From Erysipelotrichaceae bacterium (GTDB taxonomy: Bacteria > Bacillota_I > Bacilli_A > Erysipelotrichales > Erysipelotrichaceae), in the NCBI GenBank assembly GCA_029101345.1, contig JAQXQU010000044.1, positions 1-53,221 of the forward strand: DNA of 53,221 nt, given 5' to 3'. Below, one piece after another: positions 44,292-52,806 of this stretch (position 1 is the stretch's first letter; the number at the start of each line of letters is the position of its first letter). Position numbers and translations under genes: made by a program. The notes beneath the pieces were generated by a model. That model was not told the origin of the DNA and made no database searches. It saw only the letters and a list, made by a program, of their open reading frames with translations.

Positions 44292-44976
44292 TGTTCATAG
44301 CCTCCAGATTTCTGGTAATGATCAGGATGAAGATAATGGCAATCATGGATGGGATGACCATATCTCCTTTGAATAAAAGGGTTGCAATAATTGAACAGGC
44401 AATGCCAATGATAGCTGGCAGATGGTTTCTGGCATTAAGCCATTGCTCAGTCATGATTGTCAGAAACAAAGCAGTCATGACAAAGTCAATGCCTTTGGTG
44501 TTGAAAACAAACAGGCCGCCAATAATGCCACCGGCAATTGTACCAGCAAGCCAATAGGAGTGGTCAAGAGCAGAAAGATAAAAGGCATATTGGTGATGCT
44601 GTTTTTTGGGCAAGGCCTTTTCATTATTGATAATGGCATAGGTTTCATCAGTTAGCCAGAACACCATCAGAGGCTTGAATCTGATATCCCGATAGTCATC
44701 AAGCATGGAGAAGCCATAGAGCAGATAGCGGGCGTTGACAGCAAAGATGGTAATGGCACAGCCAAGCAATGAGACATCAGAGGCCAGAAGCCCCGCAGCC
44801 AGATATTGGCCAGAACCAGTAAAGGCAAATAGTGATAAAGGGATGATATAGGCTAAGCCATAGCCCCTTGCTTTCATCAGGATGCCAAAACCAATGCCTA
44901 GACAGAGGTAGCCTGTCAGTACTGGCAAGGAATCAATGAAGGCTTTCTTGAAAATCGTGTTCTTATCCATATGCAT
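44284..44976 (-). CDS. azlC: AzlC-family branched-chain amino acid exporter subunit
   Basis: This 230-residue membrane protein has six to eight helices and the family regions AFIDSLPVLTGYLCLGIGFG, FTGSGQYLAAGLL and FWLTDETYAI. It pairs with AzlD. Two nearby starts are possible (44976 or 44970); no Shine-Dalgarno sequence is visible before either. It begins right after the darA terminator. No AsnC/Lrp-type regulator, as seen beside azl in Bacillus, is present. Confidence 0.9.
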   Translation of the reverse strand: MHMDKNTIFKKAFIDSLPVLTGYLCLGIGFGILMKARGYGLAYIIPLSLFAFTGSGQYLAAGLLASDVSLLGCAITIFAVNARYLLYGFSMLDDYRDIRFKPLMVFWLTDETYAIINNEKALPKKQHHQYAFYLSALDHSYWLAGTIAGGIIGGLFVFNTKGIDFVMTALFLTIMTEQWLNARNHLPAIIGIACSIIATLLFKGDMVIPSMIAIIFILIITRNLEAMNNE

Positions 44977-44984
44977 TTGAATAT

Positions 44985-45012
44985 TTAAAAAAGGCTCACC
45001 CTGGTGAGCCTT
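44985..45012 (-). terminator. Intrinsic terminator after darA (leftward)
   Basis: On the minus strand AAGGCTCACC (45012-45003) pairs with GGTGAGCCTT (45000-44991) around a 2-nt turn, followed by a run of U residues (44992-44987). Confidence 0.85.
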
Positions 45013-45021
45013 GAGGGTTGC

Positions 45022-45345
45022 TTAGAGCTTAACAAATTGGTCAACATTCAGAACGAAGATTGTTGCACCACCAACAGTAACTTCAACAGGGAAGGAAATC
45101 ATGCCCGATACATCATATGATGCTGTTGAAGGAACGACCTCAGTTCTTTTCTTTGATTCATTGCCAATGATTTCAATAGCCTTTGCGACCTTATCATCAT
45201 CACAGCCGATAATCAGTGTGGTATTGCCCTGTGATAGGAAGCCGCCAGTTGTAGCTAAACGGGTAACCTGGTACCTTTCACGATTCAGTGCGCGCGAAAC
45301 ATCGCTGCTATCATCGTTTGACACAATTGCAAGGATTAGTTTCAT
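45022..45345 (-). CDS. darA: Cyclic di-AMP receptor, DarA/PstA family (PII-like)
   Basis: This 107-residue PII-like trimeric protein binds cyclic di-AMP, the Firmicute signal for potassium and cell-wall balance. Family marks are the start KLILAIVSNDDSS, the ALNRERYQVTRLATTGGFLSQGNTT stretch forming the ligand pocket, and the late VGGATIFVLNVDQF. GGAGGT lies 7-8 nt before the ATG. It is divergent from the YitT-family gene. The output of DarA is unknown even in Bacillus. Confidence 0.92.
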   Translation of the reverse strand: MKLILAIVSNDDSSDVSRALNRERYQVTRLATTGGFLSQGNTTLIIGCDDDKVAKAIEIIGNESKKRTEVVPSTASYDVSGMISFPVEVTVGGATIFVLNVDQFVKL

Positions 45346-45395
45346 AGTAGTACCTCCGTCTTAATTTTAGCACAACAAAGTAGTATAATTTCATT

Positions 45396-46244
45396 ATGAG
45401 AACTTTTTTAAAGGAAACAGTTTTTATCATTGTTGGCACATTGATTCTGGCTTTTGGGGTTGCGAATTTCATTCTTCCATATGATGTCCTAACAGGAGGA
45501 GTTGCTGGTATTGCTGTTCTTCTTAAGCCTTTTTTGCCTTTAAGTGAGGAATTTGTTGCCTCATTTCTGGCAATGATTCTGCTTATTATTGGTTATTTTA
45601 CCTTAGGCAGGAAGTTTGTTGTTTCAACTGCCCTAAGTACCCTTGTTTATTCAAGTTCACTTATTTTCATGTCCAATCATCCGGTGGTGATTGAAACCGA
45701 TCCTCTTTTAGCATCGATGTATGGTGGCATGATCTGTGGTGTAGGCATTGGCATCGTCTTAAGAAATGGTGGCAGTACAGGCGGTATGGATATTCCGCCA
45801 CTAATCATGAACAAATATCTTGGCATTGATATATCCAAGGGTGTCATGATCATTGATGCTTTAACCGTCATTTCAGGATTATTCATTTATAATGTCAATG
45901 CTGTTCTTGTTGGTTTGATCAGTGTCTTCTTTACATCAGTAGCTTTGAATAAGACCATGTCCTTATATCAGGGTGCCCCTACGAAGTCAATTCAGATCAT
46001 TTCACCAAAGCATCAGGAAATCAGTGAAGCAATCCAGAATGAATTTGAAAGAGGAACCACAATTCTTTTGGCTAAAGGTGGTTATGAGGGTGAGGATCGC
46101 CCAATTGTCATGACTGTTGTCTATGAGAACCAATATCAGGGCGTCATCGATCTTATCAATAGATATGACAAGCAGGCTTTCATTATTGTCAGCGATACCA
46201 ATGAAGTCCATGGCGAGGGCTTTACCTTTGATGCACGTGTATAA
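45396..46244 (+). CDS. YitT-family membrane protein (DUF161/DUF2179)
   Basis: This 282-residue protein has five or six hydrophobic helices over about residues 8-190, with the glycine-rich GVGIGIVLRNGGSTGGMDIPPL motif. It ends in a soluble DUF2179 domain (about 200-280, ERGTTILLAKGGYEG). Its function is not established; some relatives affect cell-wall or lactate/amino-acid handling. There is no Shine-Dalgarno sequence: TATAAT at 45384-45389 ends 6 nt before the ATG. It lies head to head with darA. Confidence 0.85.
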   Translation: MRTFLKETVFIIVGTLILAFGVANFILPYDVLTGGVAGIAVLLKPFLPLSEEFVASFLAMILLIIGYFTLGRKFVVSTALSTLVYSSSLIFMSNHPVVIETDPLLASMYGGMICGVGIGIVLRNGGSTGGMDIPPLIMNKYLGIDISKGVMIIDALTVISGLFIYNVNAVLVGLISVFFTSVALNKTMSLYQGAPTKSIQIISPKHQEISEAIQNEFERGTTILLAKGGYEGEDRPIVMTVVYENQYQGVIDLINRYDKQAFIIVSDTNEVHGEGFTFDARV

Positions 46245-46261
46245 CGGAGTAGAATGATTCT

Positions 46262-46942
46262 ATGATTTCAATAAAGAATGTTTCAAAAACCTATAAGAAT
46301 GGCACTCATGCCCTTAATAGCATCAACCTGGAAATAGCAGCTGGTGAATTTGTCTATTTTGTAGGACCAACAGGTTCAGGCAAATCGACACTGATCAAGC
46401 TGCTCGATGGTGAAGAAATTCCAACATCAGGTGATGTCATTGTTGCCGGCACCAATGTCGGAAAGCTGAAGAACCGCAAGGTTCCTCTATATCGTCGAAA
46501 TATAGGCGTAGTTTTCCAGGACTATCGTCTGCTTCCAAAACTGACTGTCTTTGAAAATATTGCCTATGCTATGGAAGTGGTTGATGCTCCTGCTGATACA
46601 TTAAGAGCCAGAGTCAGGGAAGTATTGAAACTGGTTGATCTCTCTGACAAGTCCAATGTCTTTCCAACTGAACTATCAGGCGGTCAGCAGCAAAGAGTAG
46701 CTATTGCCAGGGCAATAGCCAATCGTCCAAAGATTCTCATTTGTGATGAACCAACTGGCAATCTTGATCCACGCAAATCTGATGAAATAATCCAATTGCT
46801 TGAAAAGATCAACAAGGAAGAAAAGACAACAGTACTGATTGTCACTCATGATACTGTCATTGTCCGCCATCATCCAAAGCGTACCATTGCCCTTGAAAGT
46901 GGGCATATTGTCGCTGATATCAACAAGAAGGAGGATTTCTGA
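46262..46942 (+). CDS. ftsE: Cell division ATP-binding protein FtsE
   Basis: This 226-residue ABC ATPase has Walker A GPTGSGKST, Q-loop VFQDYRLL, signature LSGGQQQR and Walker B ILICDEPTG. With FtsX it forms a membrane machine that does not pump solute but activates peptidoglycan hydrolases. TAGAAT at 46250-46255 ends 6 nt before the ATG, and no Shine-Dalgarno sequence lies nearer, so the operon mRNA may be leaderless. It overlaps ftsX by one base. Confidence 0.95.
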   Translation: MISIKNVSKTYKNGTHALNSINLEIAAGEFVYFVGPTGSGKSTLIKLLDGEEIPTSGDVIVAGTNVGKLKNRKVPLYRRNIGVVFQDYRLLPKLTVFENIAYAMEVVDAPADTLRARVREVLKLVDLSDKSNVFPTELSGGQQQRVAIARAIANRPKILICDEPTGNLDPRKSDEIIQLLEKINKEEKTTVLIVTHDTVIVRHHPKRTIALESGHIVADINKKEDF

Positions 46943-47835
46943 TGTTCCGTCGCTTCTTTAGACATATTCGTGAGGGCTTTGTTGGCTTTGTCCGCCATAT
47001 TGGCATGGCCCTTTCTTCAGCATCAGCTGTAACCATTACCTTGACATTAATTGGACTCTTTCTGGTCTTGACTTTTAATCTAGGAGCACTTTCCTTAGAA
47101 ATTGAGAAGTCCATTTCCATGACGGCTATTGTCTCTTATGATGCCAGTGAATCAATGATTTCCAATATTGAAAAGAGCATCAGCAGCATTGATGGCATCA
47201 GTTCCATTGAATTCAGAACCAAGGATCAGGAATTTGATTTCTATAATGAAACCTATCCGGAAATGGCTGAATTCAATGAGACCTATCGTGAATCAAATCC
47301 TTTCCATGATGTCTTTCTGGTCAGTGTTGAAGATGGCAACGAGATGGAAAATGTCAAAGCCCAGATTGAAAGGATCAATGGCATTGATTCGGTTGAAGAT
47401 GGTGGTTCCAATACCTATCTGTTAGTTAATATCCTGAAGAATGTCAGGATTTTTGGCGGGGCTTTGGTTTTGGCCTTATGTATCCTGGCTGTCTATCTGA
47501 TCTATAACACTATCAAGATTACAATTGCTTCAAGAGAGACGGAAATCTGGATCATGCGCAATGTTGGTGCAAAGAATGGTTATATCCGCGCACCATTCCT
47601 GGTTGAAGGCATCATCATCGGTGTTGCGGGTGCGATCATTCCTATTGCCCTTATCTGTGGCGGCTATTATTACGTCTATGAAATGATCGGCGGTGTGCTA
47701 ATGGGCTTCTTGACTTTGGTCAAACCTTATCCATTTGCCATCTTCCTGGCTCTTGGCTTGCTTGGCATTTCAATTGTTGTCAGCTTTATTGGCAGCTATA
47801 TTTCCGTATGCAAATATCTGAGGTTGCACCGATGA
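46942..47835 (+). CDS. ftsX: Cell division protein FtsX
   Basis: This 297-residue membrane protein has a cytoplasmic N-terminus, a first helix (about 22-45), and a large outside domain (about 45-165) that binds the hydrolase. Three further helices form the FtsX permease domain (about 170-290). The ribosome-binding site AAGGAGG lies within ftsE, and the two genes share one base. Its stop overlaps the start of the M23 gene (ATGA), placing the likely partner hydrolase directly downstream. Confidence 0.95.
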   Translation: MFRRFFRHIREGFVGFVRHIGMALSSASAVTITLTLIGLFLVLTFNLGALSLEIEKSISMTAIVSYDASESMISNIEKSISSIDGISSIEFRTKDQEFDFYNETYPEMAEFNETYRESNPFHDVFLVSVEDGNEMENVKAQIERINGIDSVEDGGSNTYLLVNILKNVRIFGGALVLALCILAVYLIYNTIKITIASRETEIWIMRNVGAKNGYIRAPFLVEGIIIGVAGAIIPIALICGGYYYVYEMIGGVLMGFLTLVKPYPFAIFLALGLLGISIVVSFIGSYISVCKYLRLHR

Positions 47836-49184
47836 AAAGAAAAGTGCTGATTATCCTTGTTTCACTTTGCTTTGCTTTGACTAGCATTAATTTGAAGCCT
47901 ATGAAGATTGTGGCTGAGGGCAGTGATGATCCTTATCAGTTCTGCAATCCCCAGAGTGAATACTATGACAAGAATCGCTGTACAGCCTATATGACTGAGC
48001 AGTATGAAAATATCCGTGATATCCAGAATCAGATCAACAATGCCAGAGATAATCTGGAAGAAGCACAAAAACTGGCGACTGAATATGCGCAAAAGGCTGA
48101 TGCCTTGAACGGGGAAATTGAAGAACTCACAGTCAAGATTGATGAACTGGTCGTCAAGATTGATGAACTGGTCAAATCCATTGAAGAAAACGAAGCCTTG
48201 GTCGATGAACTCAACACTCGTGTCATGGGACGCATGGAAGAAAGCCAGAAGACCATGCATTTCAATGAATATCTGGATTTTCTTTTGGGAGCCCAGGGTT
48301 TTGATGACCTTTTGAGAAGAATCTATGGCATCAAGGCAATTGTTGAAAAGGAAAAGAATGATCGGGAAACGCTGATTGATGTCATCAATCAGCTGGAAAA
48401 GGACAAGGCTGAACTGGATGAATCCAAGGCCCAGCTTGATAAGGACCGCGAAGATGTTCTGAAAAAGCAGGCTGAATATATCATTACCCAGCAATATTAT
48501 CAGGAAATCCAGGAACAGACTGAAAGGGATATTGAAAACTATCAGAATGCTCTTGAAGATGCAAAATCTTCTTATGCGGATATTCTTGATATTGCTGATG
48601 TGTCAGGCATCCCTTCATCTGAAGGTTTCTATTCACCGGTTCCAGGTGCTAGCATTTCTGCTGGTGTCTGGTATTATCCGGCTTCCTTTGGTGGTGGCGT
48701 TCATTTAGGCGTTGACTATGCTGTTGGCTTGGGACACTCCATTTATGCACCGGCTAATGGTGTCATTATTGTCAGTGCTGATGGTTGTGGCACTGGTTAT
48801 CTAGGCAATTCCTGTGGTGCCGGCAATGGCGGTGTTGCCTATGGTGGAAATCAGATCTATATGATTACCAGTGTTGGTGGCAATGTCTATGCTTTGACTT
48901 TCTCCCATCTTTTGTTGGGTTCACCACGTGCCAAAGGTCTTGTCATGGCAGGCGAAGAAATTGGCAAGGTTGGAAGTTCAGGCAATTCAACTGGTCCGCA
49001 TTGCCATATCGAAATGTATTATCTAGGCAAGGGCGAGATGGAAGATATCGAAAATGACTATCTATATCGCAAATATTCCTCCTCATTCAATTGCGGATGG
49101 GGTTATAGTGCACTTAATCGTCTATGTGAAAATGGCGTTGGTGCACCATGCCGTCTTAATCCAGCATTATATTTAGGTTCTTAA
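47832..49184 (+). CDS. Secreted coiled-coil M23 peptidase, probable FtsEX-activated hydrolase
   Basis: This 450-residue protein starts at ATG 47832, overlapping the ftsX stop; the longer reading from 47808 adds residues before the basic start MKRKVLIILV and is rejected. After the signal peptide comes a long coiled coil (about 55-255). It contains a perfect 7-residue duplication (VKIDELV twice, 48132-48173). A lysostaphin-type M23 domain follows, with H291-x3-D295 and H390-x-H392 as zinc ligands. The coil-plus-M23 plan matches EnvC or PcsB-like partners of FtsX. The presence of intact HxxxD and HxH suggests an active endopeptidase, unlike degenerate EnvC. Confidence 0.87.
   Translation: MKRKVLIILVSLCFALTSINLKPMKIVAEGSDDPYQFCNPQSEYYDKNRCTAYMTEQYENIRDIQNQINNARDNLEEAQKLATEYAQKADALNGEIEELTVKIDELVVKIDELVKSIEENEALVDELNTRVMGRMEESQKTMHFNEYLDFLLGAQGFDDLLRRIYGIKAIVEKEKNDRETLIDVINQLEKDKAELDESKAQLDKDREDVLKKQAEYIITQQYYQEIQEQTERDIENYQNALEDAKSSYADILDIADVSGIPSSEGFYSPVPGASISAGVWYYPASFGGGVHLGVDYAVGLGHSIYAPANGVIIVSADGCGTGYLGNSCGAGNGGVAYGGNQIYMITSVGGNVYALTFSHLLLGSPRAKGLVMAGEEIGKVGSSGNSTGPHCHIEMYYLGKGEMEDIENDYLYRKYSSSFNCGWGYSALNRLCENGVGAPCRLNPALYLGS
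48132..48173 (+). repeat. Perfect 21-bp tandem duplication in the coiled-coil coding region
   Basis: Bases 48132-48152 and 48153-48173 are identical and encode VKIDELV twice. Duplication adds exactly one heptad, so the coiled coil stays in register. Confidence 0.85.
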
Positions 49185-49186
49185 CT

Positions 49187-50668
49187 ATGGAAGAAAAGAA
49201 AATTGTTGTCAATCTGATCAAGCAGCCGCTTGAATCAGAGCGAAAGGAAAAAGCACAAAAAAGAAGAAAAAAGATTATTGGTGCACTGATTGGCGTTATC
49301 CTTTTTGTCCTGTTGACAGCATTTGGCTGTGTCTTGGGCATCCGTTTTGCCTCAAAGACTGCTGTTAATCCTGTCGCTGACAAGGTTGATATGGTCAGCC
49401 AGTATTTGCAAAGATACTGGCTTTATGCATCAGACTATGAAGATCTGGCCACTGTCCTTGAAGATAAGGCTCTTTATGGTGTTACTGATTTCATGGACGA
49501 TCCTTATACATCCTACATGTCAACAGAAGAGCTTGAATCCTTTACTGATTCCATCAATATGGATTATGTTGGCATTGGCGTCAGCTATAACAACCACGAT
49601 GGCATTGCAACAGTTACCAAGGTCTTCAAGAATTCGCCGGCAGAAAAGGCCGGCATGATGCAGGGTGATATTATCAAGAGCGTTGATGGTGTGGATATCC
49701 AGGGCTTTGATTCAGAAGAAATCAGATCAAGGGTCTTGGGTGAAGAAGGCACAACTGTCAATATTAGGGTTATTCGCGATGGCAATGAAGTTGAAATGGC
49801 CATTGTACGTGGAGCAGTCAATTCTACCGCCTATGCTGAAACCAAGGGTGATATTGTCATACTGGAAATCTCTTCATTTGGTGTCAATACAGCTGCTGAA
49901 ATCATGGATTATCTTGATGACTATCAGGATTTTCATAAGCTGATTATTGATTTGCGCAATGATTCAGGTGGTTATCAGACAGCAGTGCTGGAAATTGCCG
50001 GCCTCTTTATTGGTCCAGATAAGGTTGTCATGCAGCAAGTCTATAATGATGGCTCAATCAAGAGCTTTGATACAACAGCCAGCAAATACTACAGCAATTT
50101 TGAAGATATTGTCATTTTGACCAATGGCTCTACTGCCTCGGCTGCTGAAGTATTGGCCATTTGCCTTAAGGAACAGCATCCGAATGTGACCTTGATGGGA
50201 GAAACAAGCTATGGCAAGGGTGTTGTCCAATCCACCTACAATCTTCCTGATGGTTCAGCTCTGAAGATGACGACTTCCAAATGGCTTTCACCAAATGGTG
50301 TTTGGGTAAATGGCGAGGGCATCAAGCCGGATGTTGAAGTATTGCTTGACCCAATTCTTTATGAACAATACTTCCAGATGGCAGATGATGACTCCTATAG
50401 CTATGATTCAGTATCATCATATGTACGGATAGCCCAGATGGGGCTTAAGTTTCTAGGCTATGATGTCGCGCGGACGGATGGCTATTTCGATAAGTCGACA
50501 GAAAATGCTATTGCCAAATATCAGTTTGCTAAGGGTTTTGAAGCAACAGGAACTCTTGATAAAAGCAGCTATACTGCTATCATTTCCTCCGTTACCTATT
50601 CCTGGTCAATGGATGAAAGCAAGGATTTGCAGATGCTGGAAGCACTAAAATATCTAAGTGAGAATTAA
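49187..50668 (+). CDS. S41-family carboxyl-terminal processing protease (CtpA-like)
   Basis: This 493-residue membrane-anchored serine protease has a basic cytoplasmic N-terminus and one transmembrane helix (about 33-57). A PDZ domain (about 110-190, VGIGVSYNNHDGIATV) precedes the S41 core, which has Ser318 in NGSTASAAEV and Lys344 in SYGKGVVQ as catalytic dyad. A peptidoglycan-binding domain (about 420-480) ends the protein. It follows the M23 gene by 2 nt without a clear ribosome-binding site. In Bacillus, CtpB processes signalling proteins; here placement suggests trimming of cell-wall enzymes. Confidence 0.92.
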   Translation: MEEKKIVVNLIKQPLESERKEKAQKRRKKIIGALIGVILFVLLTAFGCVLGIRFASKTAVNPVADKVDMVSQYLQRYWLYASDYEDLATVLEDKALYGVTDFMDDPYTSYMSTEELESFTDSINMDYVGIGVSYNNHDGIATVTKVFKNSPAEKAGMMQGDIIKSVDGVDIQGFDSEEIRSRVLGEEGTTVNIRVIRDGNEVEMAIVRGAVNSTAYAETKGDIVILEISSFGVNTAAEIMDYLDDYQDFHKLIIDLRNDSGGYQTAVLEIAGLFIGPDKVVMQQVYNDGSIKSFDTTASKYYSNFEDIVILTNGSTASAAEVLAICLKEQHPNVTLMGETSYGKGVVQSTYNLPDGSALKMTTSKWLSPNGVWVNGEGIKPDVEVLLDPILYEQYFQMADDDSYSYDSVSSYVRIAQMGLKFLGYDVARTDGYFDKSTENAIAKYQFAKGFEATGTLDKSSYTAIISSVTYSWSMDESKDLQMLEALKYLSEN

Positions 50669-50690
50669 GCCACAATGTGGCTTTTCTTTT
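50667..50690 (+). terminator. Intrinsic terminator after the S41 protease gene
   Basis: AAGCCAC (50667-50673) pairs with GTGGCTT (50677-50683) around AAT, then TTCTTTT. The stop codon lies in the 5' arm. Confidence 0.85.
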
Positions 50691-50726
50691 GCATGTAAAG
50701 CATATGTAAAAAATAATTAATCATAT

Positions 50727-50755
50727 TTGCATGTAATGTGAATAACAAGTAAAAT
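50727..50755 (+). promoter_or_regulatory. Promoter of the Na/Pi cotransporter gene
   Basis: TTGCAT (50727-50732) and TAAAAT (50750-50755) are 17 nt apart. AAAGGGG gives the ribosome-binding site before ATG 50789. Confidence 0.6.
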
Positions 50756-50788
50756 CTAATTGAGTATTTTGTAAATAAAGGGGAAATT

Positions 50789-52543
50789 ATGTCACTTACA
50801 GATGTCATAAAATTGCTAGGCGGTGTCGCTCTATTCCTATTTGGCATGACCTTGATGGGCGATAGCCTGAAGAAAGTTGCGGGCAGCAAACTTGAAGTGT
50901 TCCTATATAAGATCACTGGAAGCCCTTTGAAGGGCATTCTCTTGGGTACAGGTGTAACAGCAGCTATCCAGTCATCAAGCGCAACCTCAGCAATGGTTGT
51001 CGGTTTTGTCAACTCCGGCATGATGAAAGTCAAGCAAGCCATTTCAGTCATCATGGGCGCTATCATTGGTACCAGCATTACCGGTTGGGTCATTTCACTA
51101 TCCTATGTTGGAAATGGCAGCAAGGGCGTCTTTGAATTGTTATCAACCAGTTCTTTAGCGGCTATTATTGGTGTTGTCGGCATTTTGATGATCATGATCT
51201 CCAAAAAGCGCAAAGTCAGAAATATTGGTGAAATCCTCATGGGCTTTGCCATCCTGATGGTGGGTATGGAACAGATGTCGGCTTCAGTATCAGGTCTGCG
51301 CAATGACCCAAACTTCCTTGGTCTATTTACATCCTTTAGCAATCCACTGATTGGCATTTTGGCTGGTGCTGGCTTCACCGCTTTAATCCAGAGTGCTTCA
51401 GCGGCAGTTGGCATTATTCAGGCTCTATCAACTACTGGTGTCATTTCCTTGGGCATTTCCATTCCAATCCTATCTGGTATTGCCATTGGTGCCGCCGTTC
51501 CTGTCATTATCGCCAGCATTGGTGCTAGTCCAGCAGCAAAGAAATCTGCTTGGTCCTATTTGGTCATTGATGCTTTGGGAAGTGCAGTTGTTTGCATTCT
51601 CTTCTATGGTGGCAATCTCCTTTTCAAGTTTCCGTTTATTGATGATGTTGTCAATCCCATCTCATTGGCTTTGATCAATACGGTTCTGCGTGTCATTATG
51701 GTCTTTGCCTTGGCACCATTCATTTCCCTTATTGAAAGGATTGTCAACACTCTTGTCAAGGAAAATGATGATGACGAAGAGGAATATGCTGAAGTCAAGA
51801 AACTGGAAGAACGTTTCCTGAAATACCCGCCTTTGGCTTTGGAAAATGTTGCCAATGCGGCTAATGCCATGGCCGACAAGACCTTGAAACTGCTCTTTTC
51901 TTCAATTGAACAGCTAAGAAACTATGACTCGAAAAAATTTGATGAAATCTCCAAGATGGAAGAAATCATTGATGAATATGAAGACAAGATCAATGTCTAT
52001 CTGACAAGACTATCAACATCTGGTTTAAGTAGTCACCAGTCAAGACTGGTTTCCCATTATCTCAGAAGCATCAGTGATATAGAAAGAATCGCTGATCATG
52101 TCCTTAATGTCGCCCAGGTAGCAGATAAGATGCATGAAGACAATATTGTCTTTACTGATGAGAGCCGACATGAGCTTGAAACGCTCTTCAAGGCTATTGA
52201 AAAGGTATTGACAACAACAACCGATGGGTTTATTGCCAATAGCAAGGAAATCTCCTTTGAAGTAGAACCAATGGAAGAAGTCATTGACCGTTTGGTTGAC
52301 AAGATGGGAGAAAACCATATTGAGCGTCTGACCAAAGGGGAGTGCAGCATTGCCAATGGTTATGTGTTCAATGATCTTTTGACAAATTTTGAAAGGATCT
52401 CTGACCATTGCAGCAATATTGCCATATCTACTATTTCTCTAGAGAAGGGTACCATTGATTTCCATGCTTATGAAATGGAAGTAGTCAATGATCAGTTATT
52501 CAAGGAGCTCTTCCAGAAGTATAAGGAAGAATTCAAAATCTAG
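50789..52543 (+). CDS. Na/phosphate cotransporter family protein with PhoU-like C-terminus
   Basis: This 584-residue protein has eight or more membrane helices in two inverted repeats. Each repeat has the family QSS-type motif (AIQSSSATSAMV near residue 53 and LIQSASAAVGII near 200), typical of the NptA/PNaS family. A cytoplasmic helical PhoU-like domain (about 345-575, EEIIDEYEDKINVYLTRL and SDIERIADHVLN) probably senses phosphate or nucleotide state. It likely imports or balances phosphate with Na+. It is monocistronic between promoter and terminator. Confidence 0.92.
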   Translation: MSLTDVIKLLGGVALFLFGMTLMGDSLKKVAGSKLEVFLYKITGSPLKGILLGTGVTAAIQSSSATSAMVVGFVNSGMMKVKQAISVIMGAIIGTSITGWVISLSYVGNGSKGVFELLSTSSLAAIIGVVGILMIMISKKRKVRNIGEILMGFAILMVGMEQMSASVSGLRNDPNFLGLFTSFSNPLIGILAGAGFTALIQSASAAVGIIQALSTTGVISLGISIPILSGIAIGAAVPVIIASIGASPAAKKSAWSYLVIDALGSAVVCILFYGGNLLFKFPFIDDVVNPISLALINTVLRVIMVFALAPFISLIERIVNTLVKENDDDEEEYAEVKKLEERFLKYPPLALENVANAANAMADKTLKLLFSSIEQLRNYDSKKFDEISKMEEIIDEYEDKINVYLTRLSTSGLSSHQSRLVSHYLRSISDIERIADHVLNVAQVADKMHEDNIVFTDESRHELETLFKAIEKVLTTTTDGFIANSKEISFEVEPMEEVIDRLVDKMGENHIERLTKGECSIANGYVFNDLLTNFERISDHCSNIAISTISLEKGTIDFHAYEMEVVNDQLFKELFQKYKEEFKI

Positions 52544-52561
52544 AAATGCAAAAGCTTAAGG

Positions 52562-52600
52562 AAAGTTCAAGGACGAGATTCTTTGAACTTTTTCTTTATT
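52562..52600 (+). terminator. Intrinsic terminator after the Na/Pi cotransporter gene
   Basis: AAAGTTCAAGGA (52562-52573) pairs with TCTTTGAACTTT (52580-52591), 11 of 12 matched, followed by TTCTTTATT. Confidence 0.85.
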
Positions 52601-52635
52601 AGGAAAAAATTTTCAACTTTTTTCCATTTTCCCTG

Positions 52636-52664
52636 TTGACTTCAGCGTCCGGATGGGGTAGTAT
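52636..52664 (+). promoter_or_regulatory. rRNA operon promoter
   Basis: TTGACT (52636-52641) and TAGTAT (52659-52664) are 17 nt apart. The start should fall near 52671, giving a leader of about 135 nt before 16S rRNA. The upstream AT-rich stretch (about 52590-52632) could act as an UP element. Confidence 0.75.
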
Positions 52665-52670
52665 GAATAG

Positions 52671-52806
52671 GCACCGCGCGAATGCAGTGCGGTCTGATCT
52701 TTGAAAACCGGATAGGAAATCACAGAAATTAAACAGGAACGTCAATTTTCATTTAAAGGAATGCATGTCCTCTTGTAGGGGATGTGCAATGCAATAATCG
52801 AGTCAT
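52671..52806 (+). other. 16S rRNA leader
   Basis: The transcribed leader contains TGATCTTTGAAAAC, resembling the boxA-like antitermination element of Firmicute rrn operons (about 52693-52706). A partly paired segment (GCATGTCC near 52763 with GGGATGTGC near 52779) is also present. The processing stem partner would lie beyond the window. Confidence 0.5.
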
